DNA from: a bacterium CG_4_9_14_3_um_filter_65_15
GTDB taxonomy: Bacteria > Krumholzibacteriota > Krumholzibacteriia > LZORAL124-64-63
Direction of reading: 5' to 3'
DNA: 55,354 nt
Assembly: GCA_002790835.1 (NCBI GenBank)
Contig: PFVX01000032.1
Span: 1 to 55,354 of the forward strand
Shown here one piece after another: positions 8,674-17,620 of the stretch. Numbering within the stretch: position 1 is the first letter of the stretch; the number at the start of each line of letters is the position of its first letter. The position numbers were made by a program, and so were the translations under genes. Under the pieces are notes generated by a model. The model saw nothing but the letters and a program-made list of their open reading frames with translations, was not told where the DNA came from and ran no database searches.

Positions 8674-10062
8674 TTACAGAATGACTTCGTCGGGGGTATC
8701 ATCATCCCGCGCCGACGGCAGGGTCAGGGTGAAGGTCGTGCCCTGCCCGGGCTTGCTCCGCATCTCCACATGACCGCCATGTTCGTGGATGATGCGCGCG
8801 ACGATGGAAAGTCCAAGCCCCGTGCCCTTGCCGTAATCCTTGGTGGTGAAGAAGGGCAGGAAAATGCGGTCGTGATGTTCCGTGGCGATTCCCTCGCCTT
8901 GGTCGGTGAATTCCACCTGGATCTCACCCGGCACGACCCGACCAATGCGCACGGCGATGTTGCCCCCGTGGGGCATGGCATCCATGGCATTGGCCAGCAG
9001 GTTGAAGAACACCTGCTCCAGTTCGTTCCGGTTTCCGTTGACCCAGGAGCGCTCCTCCTCCTCGATGGCCACTTCGATGGTCGCCACCTTCAGGGTCTTT
9101 TCCATGAGATAGGTGGTTTCGCGCACGACCTCTCCCAGATTCAGGCGTCCCCGCTCACTTCCGGTCGGCCGCGCGAAATTCAACAGCCCCTTGATGATGC
9201 GACGGCATTGTTCGGTCTGGCGAATGATGCGACGAATGTCTTCGGCCTGATCCTCGTCCTCGACATCCTCCTCGAGCATCTGGGCGGAAAGCAGGATGGA
9301 CCCCAGCGGCGTGTTGAGCTGATGCGCGATGCCGGCGGCCAACTGCCCGATGCCGGCCATCTTCTCGGTCTCGCTCATGCGTGTCTCGATCTGCTTTTCC
9401 GAAGTGATGTCGCGGACAAAGACGACATGGGACCCGATCTGTTCGGCTTTTTCTCCGGTGCCCGGTTCGATGGTGGAGACCGCAACCCCCAACTGAGCAA
9501 ACCCGCCTTCCCGGCTCAGGTGAAACTCGGAAAAGGCCCTTTTCCGCATGCGTCGGGCCTGGCTGATAATACCCGTCAAGGACGGCTGCAGGCCCAAGTC
9601 GAGATCTTCGATGCGCTGGGCCAGGGCATTGCGCCGGGGAATACCGAAAATCTGCTCGGCGGCCTTGTTCCATTCCATGACACGGCCCGCGCTATCCAAC
9701 AGAAAGATGGCTTCGGTGGCGTGGTTGATGATGCTGCGGTACTTCTGCTCCGAACGGCGCAGCCTCAGCTGGCCGATCTCCCGGGAGCGCAAACGAATCA
9801 AGGCCACCCAACCCAGGGCCAGCAGGAAAAACTGAAACAGACCGGTCCTCAACAGGTCGGTCAACGGCTCACCGGTCCGCCAGCGATTATCGAGATAGCC
9901 CGTCCAGAATTCTATGTTTTGTTTAATTGTTATAGGAATTATTATATGATATACAATATACAGCGCCGTTCCCGTCACCAAAACCCAAAAAAGGAGGCGG
10001 ATGCGGGCAGTTCGGCTCAGGCCCTGGATGGTTAAATTCTTTTTCGGTTTCAGCATGGCCAC
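8674..10062 (-). CDS. Membrane PAS-domain sensor histidine kinase
   Basis: 462 residues. Two transmembrane helices (about 22-45 and 70-90) bracket a short extracytoplasmic stretch. A PAS domain follows (about 105-225, including AIFLLDSAGRVMEWNKAAEQIFG), then the phosphoacceptor helix (GIAHQLNTPLGSIL, His near 247), then a HATPase domain with N box NELEQVFFNLLANAMDAM, G1 DQGEGI and G2 GTGLGLSIV. It autophosphorylates on His and should pass phosphate to a response regulator. No regulator gene lies in the window, so it is an orphan here. The start is four bases beyond the parB stop: GTG at 10062 or ATG at 10056; neither has a strong ribosome binding site. Confidence 0.9.
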   Translation of the reverse strand: MAMLKPKKNLTIQGLSRTARIRLLFWVLVTGTALYIVYHIIIPITIKQNIEFWTGYLDNRWRTGEPLTDLLRTGLFQFFLLALGWVALIRLRSREIGQLRLRRSEQKYRSIINHATEAIFLLDSAGRVMEWNKAAEQIFGIPRRNALAQRIEDLDLGLQPSLTGIISQARRMRKRAFSEFHLSREGGFAQLGVAVSTIEPGTGEKAEQIGSHVVFVRDITSEKQIETRMSETEKMAGIGQLAAGIAHQLNTPLGSILLSAQMLEEDVEDEDQAEDIRRIIRQTEQCRRIIKGLLNFARPTGSERGRLNLGEVVRETTYLMEKTLKVATIEVAIEEEERSWVNGNRNELEQVFFNLLANAMDAMPHGGNIAVRIGRVVPGEIQVEFTDQGEGIATEHHDRIFLPFFTTKDYGKGTGLGLSIVARIIHEHGGHVEMRSKPGQGTTFTLTLPSARDDDTPDEVIL

Positions 10063-10065
10063 GCG

Positions 10066-11013
10066 TTAAAGGTCTGTATCCACACCCATGATTTTCAGCA
10101 GGCGAACAAGATCCGAATCCGAATAGAACCTGACCTTGATCATCCCCTTGCCGGACCCCGGCTCACGGTCAATGACAACCGGGGAGCCATAGACCTGCTC
10201 CGCCCTCTCTTGAAATGCGCGGATGGCCGGCTCAGCTTGTGGGGTCTTGCGAGATGATTTCCGCTTGGTCCGGGTCGGCCCGCCCACCATCTCCCGCACA
10301 CGGTTCTCACAATCCCTGACCGACAGTCCCTTGCGAAAACATTTTTTGGCCAGCTGAACGCGGGGAACCCCGGCCTCCATGCCCAGGAGGGCCTTGCCGT
10401 GCCCGCGACTGATCTTTCCCTCCTGGAGAAGCTCAAGAATTTCATCCTCCAGCAGAAGGAGGCGGAGGGAGTTGGCAATGGTACTCCGGTTTTTCCCCAG
10501 CACGTCCGCGAGTTTTTCCTGCGTCGAGCCCAAAGCGTTCATCAGGTGCCGATAGGCCTCGGCCTCCTCGACCGGGCCCAGGTCTTCTCGCTGGATGTTT
10601 TCCAGCAAAGCCACTTTCAGGGATTCCGCGCCCTCGTAGCTGCACACCAGGGCGGGAATGGTCTCCAGCCCGGCGATCCGAGCCGCACGGACACGCCGCT
10701 CTCCCGCCACAACTCCATATTTGACGGCCGAGTCGCCGCTCACGCTCTCTGGGTGAGAGACTATATTGTCCCCGTCCTTCATGCGCCTCAACAGGACCGG
10801 CTGCAGAATCCCCACTGAACGGATGCTGGTCGCCAACTCGCTTAATGCCGCCTCATTAAACAACTTACGCGGCTGATCGGGGTTCAGGCCGACCTCATCC
10901 AGCCCCACCATAACCACGCTTTTGCCGTCGACATCTCCGCGCGGCACTCCTCGGAGGTCCGCCTCCTGGATCAAGGCCGATAACCCTTTACCGAGAACTT
11001 TGTTTCTGTTCAT
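10066..11013 (-). CDS. parB: Chromosome-partitioning protein ParB
   Basis: 315 residues. The N-terminal clamp domain has LNPDQPRKLF, the CTP-binding GERRVRAARIAGLETIPA and ENIQREDLGPVEEAEAYRHL. The central helix-turn-helix region (TQEKLADVLGKNRSTIANSLRLL, then ISRGHGKALL) reads parS. A basic linker (TRTKRKSSRKTPQ) leads to a C-terminal dimerisation domain. ParB loads at parS and spreads as a CTP-dependent clamp; two parS sites lie about 0.9 kb away before parA. The start ATG has AGGGAG eight bases upstream. It is slightly longer than many ParBs because of an insertion around GDNIVSHPESVSGDSAVKYG between the clamp strands. Confidence 0.96.
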   Translation of the reverse strand: MNRNKVLGKGLSALIQEADLRGVPRGDVDGKSVVMVGLDEVGLNPDQPRKLFNEAALSELATSIRSVGILQPVLLRRMKDGDNIVSHPESVSGDSAVKYGVVAGERRVRAARIAGLETIPALVCSYEGAESLKVALLENIQREDLGPVEEAEAYRHLMNALGSTQEKLADVLGKNRSTIANSLRLLLLEDEILELLQEGKISRGHGKALLGMEAGVPRVQLAKKCFRKGLSVRDCENRVREMVGGPTRTKRKSSRKTPQAEPAIRAFQERAEQVYGSPVVIDREPGSGKGMIKVRFYSDSDLVRLLKIMGVDTDL

Positions 11014-11039
11014 CGGGCGGCTCCCTGGGTGGCAGAACT

Positions 11040-11813
11040 TCAGGCCGTTGCGGCCTTTTCATTGCGATTCATGACTTCCTGGGCGAGATCCAAATATGAT
11101 ATCGCGCCCTGGCACTCCACATCATAGAGCAGGATGGGCTGGCCAAAGGACGGGGCTTCGCTGAGGCGAACATTTCTCGGGATCTTCGTTTCGTATACCG
11201 TATCTCCAAAGAAATCAATCGCTTCTTCGGCCACCTGATTACTCAAGCGCAGGCGCCGATCAAACATCGTCAGCAGTACGCCCTCGAGCCTCAAACCAGG
11301 ATTGCTGCTCCGTTGAACCAGCTGGACCGTACTCAATAGCTGACTCAGGCCCTCCAGGGCATAATATTCACATTGAATCGGAATCAGCACGGTATCGGCG
11401 GCCGTCAACCCGTTGAGGGTCAACAGACCCAGGCTCGGGGGGGTATCGATGATGATATAGCCGTAACGATCCCGCAACGGGACGACGGCCTTCTTTAGAA
11501 AATGCTCCCGCATGTCCTGGGAGACCAATTCGACCTCGGCCCCTGCAAGGCGCCTGTCGGTTGGGATGACATCCAAAAAGGGGATCGGGGTGTTCTGAAT
11601 GGCCTCCCCGACGGTCGCGCCGGCCAACATGAACTCATAACTGGTTTTTTCATAACCCGATACACCCACCCCACTGGACGCGTTACCTTGTGGATCAAGA
11701 TCCAGCAACAGTGTGCGCTTTTCGGCTACCGCAAGGCTGGCGGCAAGGTTAACGGCGGTGGTAGTTTTCCCAACCCCGCCCTTTTGGTTGGATATCGCAA
11801 TGATTTTGGCCAT
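11040..11813 (-). CDS. parA: Chromosome-partitioning ATPase ParA
   Basis: 257 residues from the ATG at 11813 (MAKIIAISNQKGGVGKTTTAVNLAASLA). An upstream extension to 11879 is rejected because the ribosome binding site AAAGGTG sits eight bases before 11813. Deviant Walker A KGGVGKTT, switch I LLLDLDPQGNASSGVG, and Walker B YIIIDTPPSLGLLTLN mark the small ParA/Soj type without an N-terminal DNA-binding domain. With ParB it moves or organises the origin region after replication initiation. It lies 26 bases upstream of parB, so the two are probably co-transcribed. Confidence 0.96.
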   Translation of the reverse strand: MAKIIAISNQKGGVGKTTTAVNLAASLAVAEKRTLLLDLDPQGNASSGVGVSGYEKTSYEFMLAGATVGEAIQNTPIPFLDVIPTDRRLAGAEVELVSQDMREHFLKKAVVPLRDRYGYIIIDTPPSLGLLTLNGLTAADTVLIPIQCEYYALEGLSQLLSTVQLVQRSSNPGLRLEGVLLTMFDRRLRLSNQVAEEAIDFFGDTVYETKIPRNVRLSEAPSFGQPILLYDVECQGAISYLDLAQEVMNRNEKAATA

Positions 11814-11913
11814 TCTCATCTCACCTTTCCGGTCCAAAGAGGTCGACCCGACCTTCCTGCGCAAATTACCAACCCACACCTGGGTAGGTCAAGAAATCGC
11901 CGCACACTCTCCA

Positions 11914-11929
11914 TGTTCCACGTGGAACA
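11914..11929. promoter_or_regulatory. parS centromere site 1
   Basis: Perfect 16-base palindrome TGTTCCACGTGGAACA, matching the conserved bacterial parS consensus (TGTTNCACGTGNAACA). It lies in the rsmG-parA intergenic region, about 100 bases upstream of parA's start. Confidence 0.93.
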
Positions 11930-11961
11930 AGGGTGCAAGTCAATCCAGAGGGAGGAAGGAA

Positions 11962-11977
11962 CGTTCCACGTGGAACA
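11962..11977. promoter_or_regulatory. parS centromere site 2
   Basis: CGTTCCACGTGGAACA matches site 1 at 15 of 16 positions. Its last base abuts the stop codon of rsmG, and it is 48 bases from site 1 (start to start), so the two sites lie on roughly the same DNA face. Confidence 0.9.
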
Positions 11978-12718
11978 TCAGCGCGGAATCAAATCAAATC
12001 TTGTGATCACCAGACAGGCCGGCAGCAAACCCTTGGTAGGGCCGAGTATATCTCGGCCACAATACTTTGCCTGAATATTTCCCAGAACAAAATCACCCGG
12101 CCCCTCGCTCCCGGCGAGGGAATCATCGAGCTCCGGATTCAACTTCTGGTCGGGAGGATAAAAGCGCGCAATAACGACCCGGGTCAGCCCGCCGGCAAGG
12201 TTGGAACCCTGTCCCAGCCAACCCCGGAGGCCCGAAACTACCTGGAAGTCACTCAACAGCAAAGCCTTAAGGGAAATCAAAATCAACGGGGGTGCCGGAT
12301 CGATCCGCGCTTCGGCCATTTCCCCGCCCCAGCGGGAGCGAATAACCCCAAAAGGGGGGCCCCCATCGAGATCGGCGACACGCCTCAAGAACCAGGCCCG
12401 TTTTTCCCGCGGTTCGACCAGGGTCGAATCCACGCGGCCCGCCTCCGTTGCCAGGAACCGGGTCCAAATCACCCCAGGCAATCCAGCGCCCGCCCCAAGA
12501 TCGATATACCGGACCGGGCTCTCCGGATCCAACAGAGAGGCCTCCGCCAGCCAGGCCCACAGCAAATCCATGGCCGACCAACACTGTTCCATCAGGCCGG
12601 TGAGGGCTTTTTCCGGGTCACGGCGCGAGAGAAGGTTCATGCTGGCATTCCAACGCAAGACCTCCTGGCGGTAAAGATCCCAATAAACCTTATGAGAATC
12701 GAAGGCGCCCGGAATCAC
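11978..12718 (-). CDS. rsmG: 16S rRNA (guanine-N7) methyltransferase RsmG, divergent
   Basis: 246 residues. The family's SAM motif appears as YIDLGAGAGLPGVIW (about 90-105), preceded by the N-terminal helix pair (VYWDLYRQEVLRWNASMNLLSRRDPEK). The enzyme methylates G527 of 16S rRNA. The central strand region is recognisable (DSTLVEPREKRAWFLRRV), but the C-terminal half is more divergent and longer than the usual ~210 residues. It carries an unusual tail (about 200-246). Start GTG overlaps the mnmG stop (GTGA), so the two are coupled. Position after mnmG next to parA is the standard origin-proximal arrangement and supports the name. Confidence 0.85.
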   Translation of the reverse strand: MIPGAFDSHKVYWDLYRQEVLRWNASMNLLSRRDPEKALTGLMEQCWSAMDLLWAWLAEASLLDPESPVRYIDLGAGAGLPGVIWTRFLATEAGRVDSTLVEPREKRAWFLRRVADLDGGPPFGVIRSRWGGEMAEARIDPAPPLILISLKALLLSDFQVVSGLRGWLGQGSNLAGGLTRVVIARFYPPDQKLNPELDDSLAGSEGPGDFVLGNIQAKYCGRDILGPTKGLLPACLVITRFDLIPR

Positions 12719-14610
12719 GAAGACCCCCCACCGTGACGCCTCATGAACACCGTCAACACGGCCAGGTCACCCGCACGAACACCGTCGATCCGAGCGGCCT
12801 GGCCCAACGTCGCCGGTCGGACCCGAGCCAACTTTTCGCGGGCCTCCATGCTCAGGGCCTTCATTCCCAGATAATCCAACCCGAGCGGAAGATCCAGATT
12901 GTCCAGGTGTTTTCGGTGACGTAACAACTTGTCGTGCTTGACGATATAGCCACTGTACTTGATGTCGCACTCCACCTGATCAAGCACGCCCTCAGCAACA
13001 TGCCGCGGGCATTTGTTTAATAGATTATTGTATTCGAAATTAATTTCCTTCATTAAGTCGCTTCCACCCTCGCAGGCTTCGCCCAAACTCCGCAACCGCA
13101 CTTCGGGCAAGCCCACGGCGCGTTCGGCCGAAATCTTTCCCGGCCGCCCCGCGACAACAACCCGGGCTGCCGATAGCTTTCGGCGTATCTCGTCGACAGC
13201 GGAATTCCTGTCCCTCAGAATCTGGGCAGACTCGGCGTCAAGCAGGCCCATCCCCAGGGCGGCTTCGGCCAACCGGGATTCCACATTGTCACAGCGCAAC
13301 GAAAGCCGGTGCTCGGCCCGCGACGTGAACATGCGATAGGGTTCATCGATATCCTTGGTGACCAGATCGTCGACAAGGACGCCAATGTAGGATTCGCTGC
13401 GCGAGGGCCTGAACGGTTCCCCGCCTGCAAGGCTGCGCACGGCGTTGATCCCCGCCACCAGGCCCTGAGCGGCCGCTTCCTCATAACCCGAAGTGCCCAG
13501 GATCTGCCCGGCAAGATACAGGCCTGCGATGCCGCGCGTCTGCAGATCGGAACCGACCTGCCAGGACGGCACGCTGTCGTACTCGACGGCGTATCCGTAG
13601 CGAATCAGTTCGGCCTTCTCCAGGCCCGGCACCGACCTCACTGCGGCAACCTGCACATCCGACGGCAGGCTGGTGGAAAAACCGTTCACATAAATTTCTT
13701 CGGTGTTCAACCCCTCCGGCTCCAGATACAGGAGATGGCGATCCTTGTCGGCGAAGCGGACCACCTTGTCTTCGATGGAGGGGCAGTACCGAGGGCCCCG
13801 GCCCGCGATGACCCCACTGAACAGCGGCGAACGATCCAGGGCCGCGCTGATGATCGCGTGAGTACCGGAGTGGGTGTAAACCTGGTGACAATCGATCTGG
13901 TCAGGCGCGAAGTTCCGCGTCCGGAAGGAAAACGGCGTCGGGTGTTCATCGCCAACCTGGGGCGTCAACTGCGAAAAATCGATGCTGTCCCGATGCAGAC
14001 GGGGCGGCGTGCCGGTTTTCAGCCGCCGCAGCTCGAATCCGAGGGACTTCAGGCTTCCGCTGATTCCTTCGCTGCTGGCCGCCCCCTCGCGACCACCGAC
14101 AGTGCGCTGGTCGCCCACATGCATCAACCCGCGCATAAAAGTCCCTGAACAAAGAACGACCCGGGCGCCATGGACTTCTTCGCCGCTCCCCAGGGCCACT
14201 CCGGTTACCTTGCCTCCGCTGCACAAGATGCCCGTTGCATCCGCTGCGATCACATCCAGACCCTGCTGCGAGGTGACCACGTCTTCCATGCGGCGCTGGT
14301 AGGCGTGCTTGTCCGCCTGCGCGCGCGGTGAACGCACGGCCGGACCCTTGCGGCGGTTGAGGATCCTGAACTGGATGCCGGTTTCGTCGATGGCGCGACC
14401 CATCTCCCCGCCCAGAACATCGATCTCCCGCACCAGGTGTCCCTTGCCCAGGCCGCCGATAGCGGGATTGCAGGGCATCCGCCCGATCTCGTGGACGTCG
14501 TGGGTCACCAGGGCACAACGGGCGCCCAGTCGGGCCCCGGCAAGGGCCGCCTCGATTCCGGCGTGACCGCCGCCCACGATGATGACGTCATATCGAGCCC
14601 GGCTGGTCAT
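12715..14610 (-). CDS. mnmG: tRNA U34 modification enzyme MnmG (GidA)
   Basis: 631 residues from the ATG at 14610 (MTSRARYDVIIVGGGHAGIEAA). An upstream extension is rejected because it lies within mnmE. The FAD-binding Rossmann motif is at residues 8-20; family signatures are PCNPAIGGLGKGHLVREIDVLGG and GPRYCPSIEDKVVRF, and the Cys-containing C-terminal helical domain has YSGYIVKHDKLL. With MnmE it installs the 5-carboxymethylaminomethyl group on wobble uridine of certain tRNAs. The mnmE stop is one base away, giving a tight mnmE-mnmG-rsmG operon. Confidence 0.97.
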   Translation of the reverse strand: MTSRARYDVIIVGGGHAGIEAALAGARLGARCALVTHDVHEIGRMPCNPAIGGLGKGHLVREIDVLGGEMGRAIDETGIQFRILNRRKGPAVRSPRAQADKHAYQRRMEDVVTSQQGLDVIAADATGILCSGGKVTGVALGSGEEVHGARVVLCSGTFMRGLMHVGDQRTVGGREGAASSEGISGSLKSLGFELRRLKTGTPPRLHRDSIDFSQLTPQVGDEHPTPFSFRTRNFAPDQIDCHQVYTHSGTHAIISAALDRSPLFSGVIAGRGPRYCPSIEDKVVRFADKDRHLLYLEPEGLNTEEIYVNGFSTSLPSDVQVAAVRSVPGLEKAELIRYGYAVEYDSVPSWQVGSDLQTRGIAGLYLAGQILGTSGYEEAAAQGLVAGINAVRSLAGGEPFRPSRSESYIGVLVDDLVTKDIDEPYRMFTSRAEHRLSLRCDNVESRLAEAALGMGLLDAESAQILRDRNSAVDEIRRKLSAARVVVAGRPGKISAERAVGLPEVRLRSLGEACEGGSDLMKEINFEYNNLLNKCPRHVAEGVLDQVECDIKYSGYIVKHDKLLRHRKHLDNLDLPLGLDYLGMKALSMEAREKLARVRPATLGQAARIDGVRAGDLAVLTVFMRRHGGGSS

Positions 14611-14611
14611 C

Positions 14612-16045
14612 CTATTTCCCCACACAGAATCGACCGAAGACCGCGGCAAGAACGTGTTCGGTGAAAACACGGCCGGACACCTCGCCCAGCTCGGCCAGAA
14701 TTCCCGCCAACATCGAGGCCGTGATTTCCTGACCGACGTTTCCTTCTTCAACGAGCCGGACCAGCTCCGTCAGCTCCGTCAGGCTTGAACTCAGCTTGGC
14801 CCGATGTCGATCGTTGATGACAACGCCCAGTGACACCGCCTCGGCGATGCGGTAACCGGAAGCGACACCCTCAAGCACGGACCACAACTCATTCAGTCCC
14901 GCTCCCGAGCTACTGGAAGTTTTCACAAGCCGGGAACCGGGTGATTCCTCCTCTTCCGCAAGAGACTCCGCCAGGTCACATTTCGTGATAACCACGACAA
15001 CAGGGGGCGACACATCGTCGGAATTCAAAACCGGCCCGGCACCGGGGCTTGCGGGGTGAGCAGGGGGGTGCTCTTCGGCCGAAACGAGGTGCAGGACAAT
15101 GTCGGCTTGATTCACCATGTCGCGGGTTCGATCCATGCCCTTGCGCTCGACCGGGTCCGCGCTCGCGTGCAACCCCGCAGTGTCATGGAGCACGAAGGTG
15201 CGGCCGCCCCGAACCAACCGGGCGCTGACAACGTCCCGTGTTGTTCCCGGAGTTTCATCGACGATGGCTCGCGGCTCCTCAAGCAACGCATTGAACAAAC
15301 TGGATTTGCCCACGTTGGGCGGCCCGGTGAGCACCACCTGGATGCCGTCGCGCAACAACCGGCCCGCCGGCGCCATGTCCAGGAGCGAGGCCGTATCCCG
15401 GCACGCCGAGCGCAGAACCGCAACGACTCTCTGTTCGTCGACCGTCATGTCTTCGTCCGCCGCGAACTCGAGAGACCCCTCGATCTCGCTCAGCAATTCC
15501 AGCAAGGGTCGTTCGATCCGATCCAGTTCGCGGTCGAAACCCCCGCGTAGCTGGGCGATGGCGGCGCGAGCGGCCGTCTCGTCGCCTGCATGAATCAAGT
15601 CGGCGACCGCTTCGGCCTGGTCCAGACTGATTTTTCCGTTGAGAAATGCGCGGCGTGTGAACTCGCCGGGACCCGCGGCCACGGCGCCGGCGGCGCAACA
15701 GGCCGCCACCACTGAAGACGCTACGACGCGACCACCGTGGCAGAAGAACTCGACGGTGTCCTCGCCTGTGTAGCTGCGCGGACCCAACAAAGGCAAGGCC
15801 AGGACGTGATCGATCACGTCCCGGCCTTCAGGGGAATTCAGGGTCTCGGGGGACAACGGGCGGATCAGCTTCCCGTACATCGCCCGGTGACTTTCGACCC
15901 GGTCGGGAAATCCGCGGCTGCGGAAAACCCTGGCCGCAATCGACAGGGCCCGAGGACCGCTGAGGCGTACCACCGCAATCCCGCCCTCGCCCGGAGGCGT
16001 GGCCTGGGCCACGACCGTGGCCTGATCCTGCGGCGCCATGCTCAC
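14612..16045 (-). CDS. mnmE: tRNA modification GTPase MnmE (TrmE)
   Basis: 477 residues. The N-terminal tetrahydrofolate-binding domain begins ATPPGEGGIAVVRLSGPRAL. The G domain is inserted in the central helical domain with G1 GPPNVGKSSLFNAL (about 241), G2/G3 DETPGTTRDVV and DTAGLH, and G4 TKCD. The C-terminus ends FCVGK, the family's C-[IVL]-G-K motif. It partners with MnmG. The GTG at 16045 has GGAAAG about six bases upstream; ATG at 16039 is an alternative. It starts 15 bases after the jag stop. Confidence 0.97.
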   Translation of the reverse strand: MSMAPQDQATVVAQATPPGEGGIAVVRLSGPRALSIAARVFRSRGFPDRVESHRAMYGKLIRPLSPETLNSPEGRDVIDHVLALPLLGPRSYTGEDTVEFFCHGGRVVASSVVAACCAAGAVAAGPGEFTRRAFLNGKISLDQAEAVADLIHAGDETAARAAIAQLRGGFDRELDRIERPLLELLSEIEGSLEFAADEDMTVDEQRVVAVLRSACRDTASLLDMAPAGRLLRDGIQVVLTGPPNVGKSSLFNALLEEPRAIVDETPGTTRDVVSARLVRGGRTFVLHDTAGLHASADPVERKGMDRTRDMVNQADIVLHLVSAEEHPPAHPASPGAGPVLNSDDVSPPVVVVITKCDLAESLAEEEESPGSRLVKTSSSSGAGLNELWSVLEGVASGYRIAEAVSLGVVINDRHRAKLSSSLTELTELVRLVEEGNVGQEITASMLAGILAELGEVSGRVFTEHVLAAVFGRFCVGK

Positions 16046-16060
16046 CCGGTTCTTTCCGGC

Positions 16061-17620
16061 CTAGGCCTCCGGCTGGGATTCTTCCGCCGGCATTTCGGCT
16101 TCACCGGTGGCTTCGGCGACCGGCTTGGCGGATTCGCCGCCGGTCCGGGAAATCACCACGTGCTTGAGGCCGCCCTCGATCACCGTTTCGGTGGTCAGGC
16201 CACCCGCCTCTTCCACCTGCAAGTGCACCAGGCGGCGGTCGCGGGCGTCCATGGGCTCCATGTGGAAGTCCTCGCCCGTCTCGTTCACCTTGGCGACGGC
16301 GTCGAACACCCGATCGGCCAGGGTGTCCTGGCGGCGGCGGCGATAGTTGTTGATGTCCAGGTTCATCTTCACGCGGTCACCGCCGGCGGTGCTGATCATG
16401 CGCTCGACGATGTGCTCGATCGAATCGACGGTGGCGCCGTGACGCCCGATGAGCATGCGCGCGCTCGTGTCGTCGGTTACGACCCGCACCTGCAGGTACT
16501 CCCCATCCAGAACCTGACAACGGTTGGGAAATCCGGCACGAAGCAGCATGCCGCCGCACAGGTCCTCGAGGGCGGACGGGCGATCGGCTTCACTCACGTC
16601 CCGCAGCGGTTTGGCGTAAGCCGTTACCTGAAGGCCTTCCCGGATCACGTCATCCGGCTGCGGCGGGGTGGGATTGTCTGTTACCATGCTGGTGTTCTCC
16701 CGGGTTTCTGGGGCGATCGGAGGTGCGGATTCCCGCATTGGCTCCGGTGCATTGTCGATAGCCTTTGCCGTCACCGGCTCGACAACATTCGCGGTTACCG
16801 GCTCGACAACATTCGCGGTCACCGGCTCGACGACCTGTTCCCGGTTGCCGCGGTTGCGTCCCCGCTGGTTGCGGCGATTCCTGTCATTGCGGTGGTTTTC
16901 GTTCTGGTCGTTCTGATCGTTCTGCGCGCTGCGGTCATCCCGGTTGTCACGCTCAGCACGGTTGCCACGGTCATTCCGGTTGTCGCGCTCAGCACGGTTG
17001 CCACGGTTGTCCCGGTCGTTACGATCGTTGCGGTCGTTCTGGCCGGCCTGCGCCTGGGGGTTCCGGGCGCGGGGTTCCCGCTGCTGGGGCGCGGCGGTTG
17101 CATTCGACCCGTTTTCTCCGGCAGGGCTGGCCGAATCGGTCCGGGCGGCGGGACGCTGCCCACGACCACGGCCTCGCGAACCGCGCCTGCGACGGCGGGT
17201 ACCACTCCGGCTATCCCCTTGATCGGCGCGAGGGCTTGCGTCCTTGTTTTCCTGGCGACCGCCCCCGTCCTTCTGGTCGGTGGTCTCGTTACGGGCCGAG
17301 GATCTGCGTCCGTCTCCGCCGTCCCTGCGACCGGACTGCTCGGAGCTGCGAGCCCGGCGGGGCTGGCGTCCGTCGTCGTCGCTCAAGCTGTGGGCATTGC
17401 CGCCGCCTCGGCGGTTGCCGCCGTTGCGCGACCGCTCTCCCCCTCGCTTCTTTTCCACAAGGACCTTGGCCTGGCGTCCGCCCAGCAGACCCAGGAACCC
17501 ACTTTTGGGCTCCTCCACAACCTTGACGATGACTTCTTCACGCCGTGCGCCAAGGCGCAGCAGGGCTTCGGCGACCGCTTCTTTTACGGTCTTACCTTTG
17601 GCTTCGATTTTATCGTTCAT
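16061..17620 (-). CDS. jag: Jag/KhpB RNA-binding protein with long disordered insert
   Basis: 519 residues, about twice the common length. Residues 1-52 are the Jag_N domain (GKTVKEAVAEALLRLGARREEV, then SGFLGLLGGRQAKVLV). Residues about 60-320 are a disordered Arg/Asn/Asp/Gly-rich segment with many DNR, NDR and RGN repeats and an acidic tail carrying two and a half VVEPVTAN repeats. Then come a KH domain (about 380-440, MLIGRHGATVDSIEHIV) and an R3H domain (about 440-505, RDRRLVHLQVEE). Jag/KhpB binds RNA and affects cell elongation in some bacteria. The start ATG overlaps the yidC stop (ATGA). The insert is likely an RNA-binding or condensate-forming region; that is inference. Confidence 0.93.
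   Translation of the reverse strand: MNDKIEAKGKTVKEAVAEALLRLGARREEVIVKVVEEPKSGFLGLLGGRQAKVLVEKKRGGERSRNGGNRRGGGNAHSLSDDDGRQPRRARSSEQSGRRDGGDGRRSSARNETTDQKDGGGRQENKDASPRADQGDSRSGTRRRRRGSRGRGRGQRPAARTDSASPAGENGSNATAAPQQREPRARNPQAQAGQNDRNDRNDRDNRGNRAERDNRNDRGNRAERDNRDDRSAQNDQNDQNENHRNDRNRRNQRGRNRGNREQVVEPVTANVVEPVTANVVEPVTAKAIDNAPEPMRESAPPIAPETRENTSMVTDNPTPPQPDDVIREGLQVTAYAKPLRDVSEADRPSALEDLCGGMLLRAGFPNRCQVLDGEYLQVRVVTDDTSARMLIGRHGATVDSIEHIVERMISTAGGDRVKMNLDINNYRRRRQDTLADRVFDAVAKVNETGEDFHMEPMDARDRRLVHLQVEEAGGLTTETVIEGGLKHVVISRTGGESAKPVAEATGEAEMPAEESQPEA
16773..16838 (-). repeat. 24-base tandem repeat within jag
   Basis: Two near-identical 24-base units (16773-16796 and 16797-16820) and a partial third encode repeats of VVEPVTAN on the minus strand in the disordered part of Jag. 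The units differ by only one or two bases, so the expansion looks recent. Confidence 0.8.
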
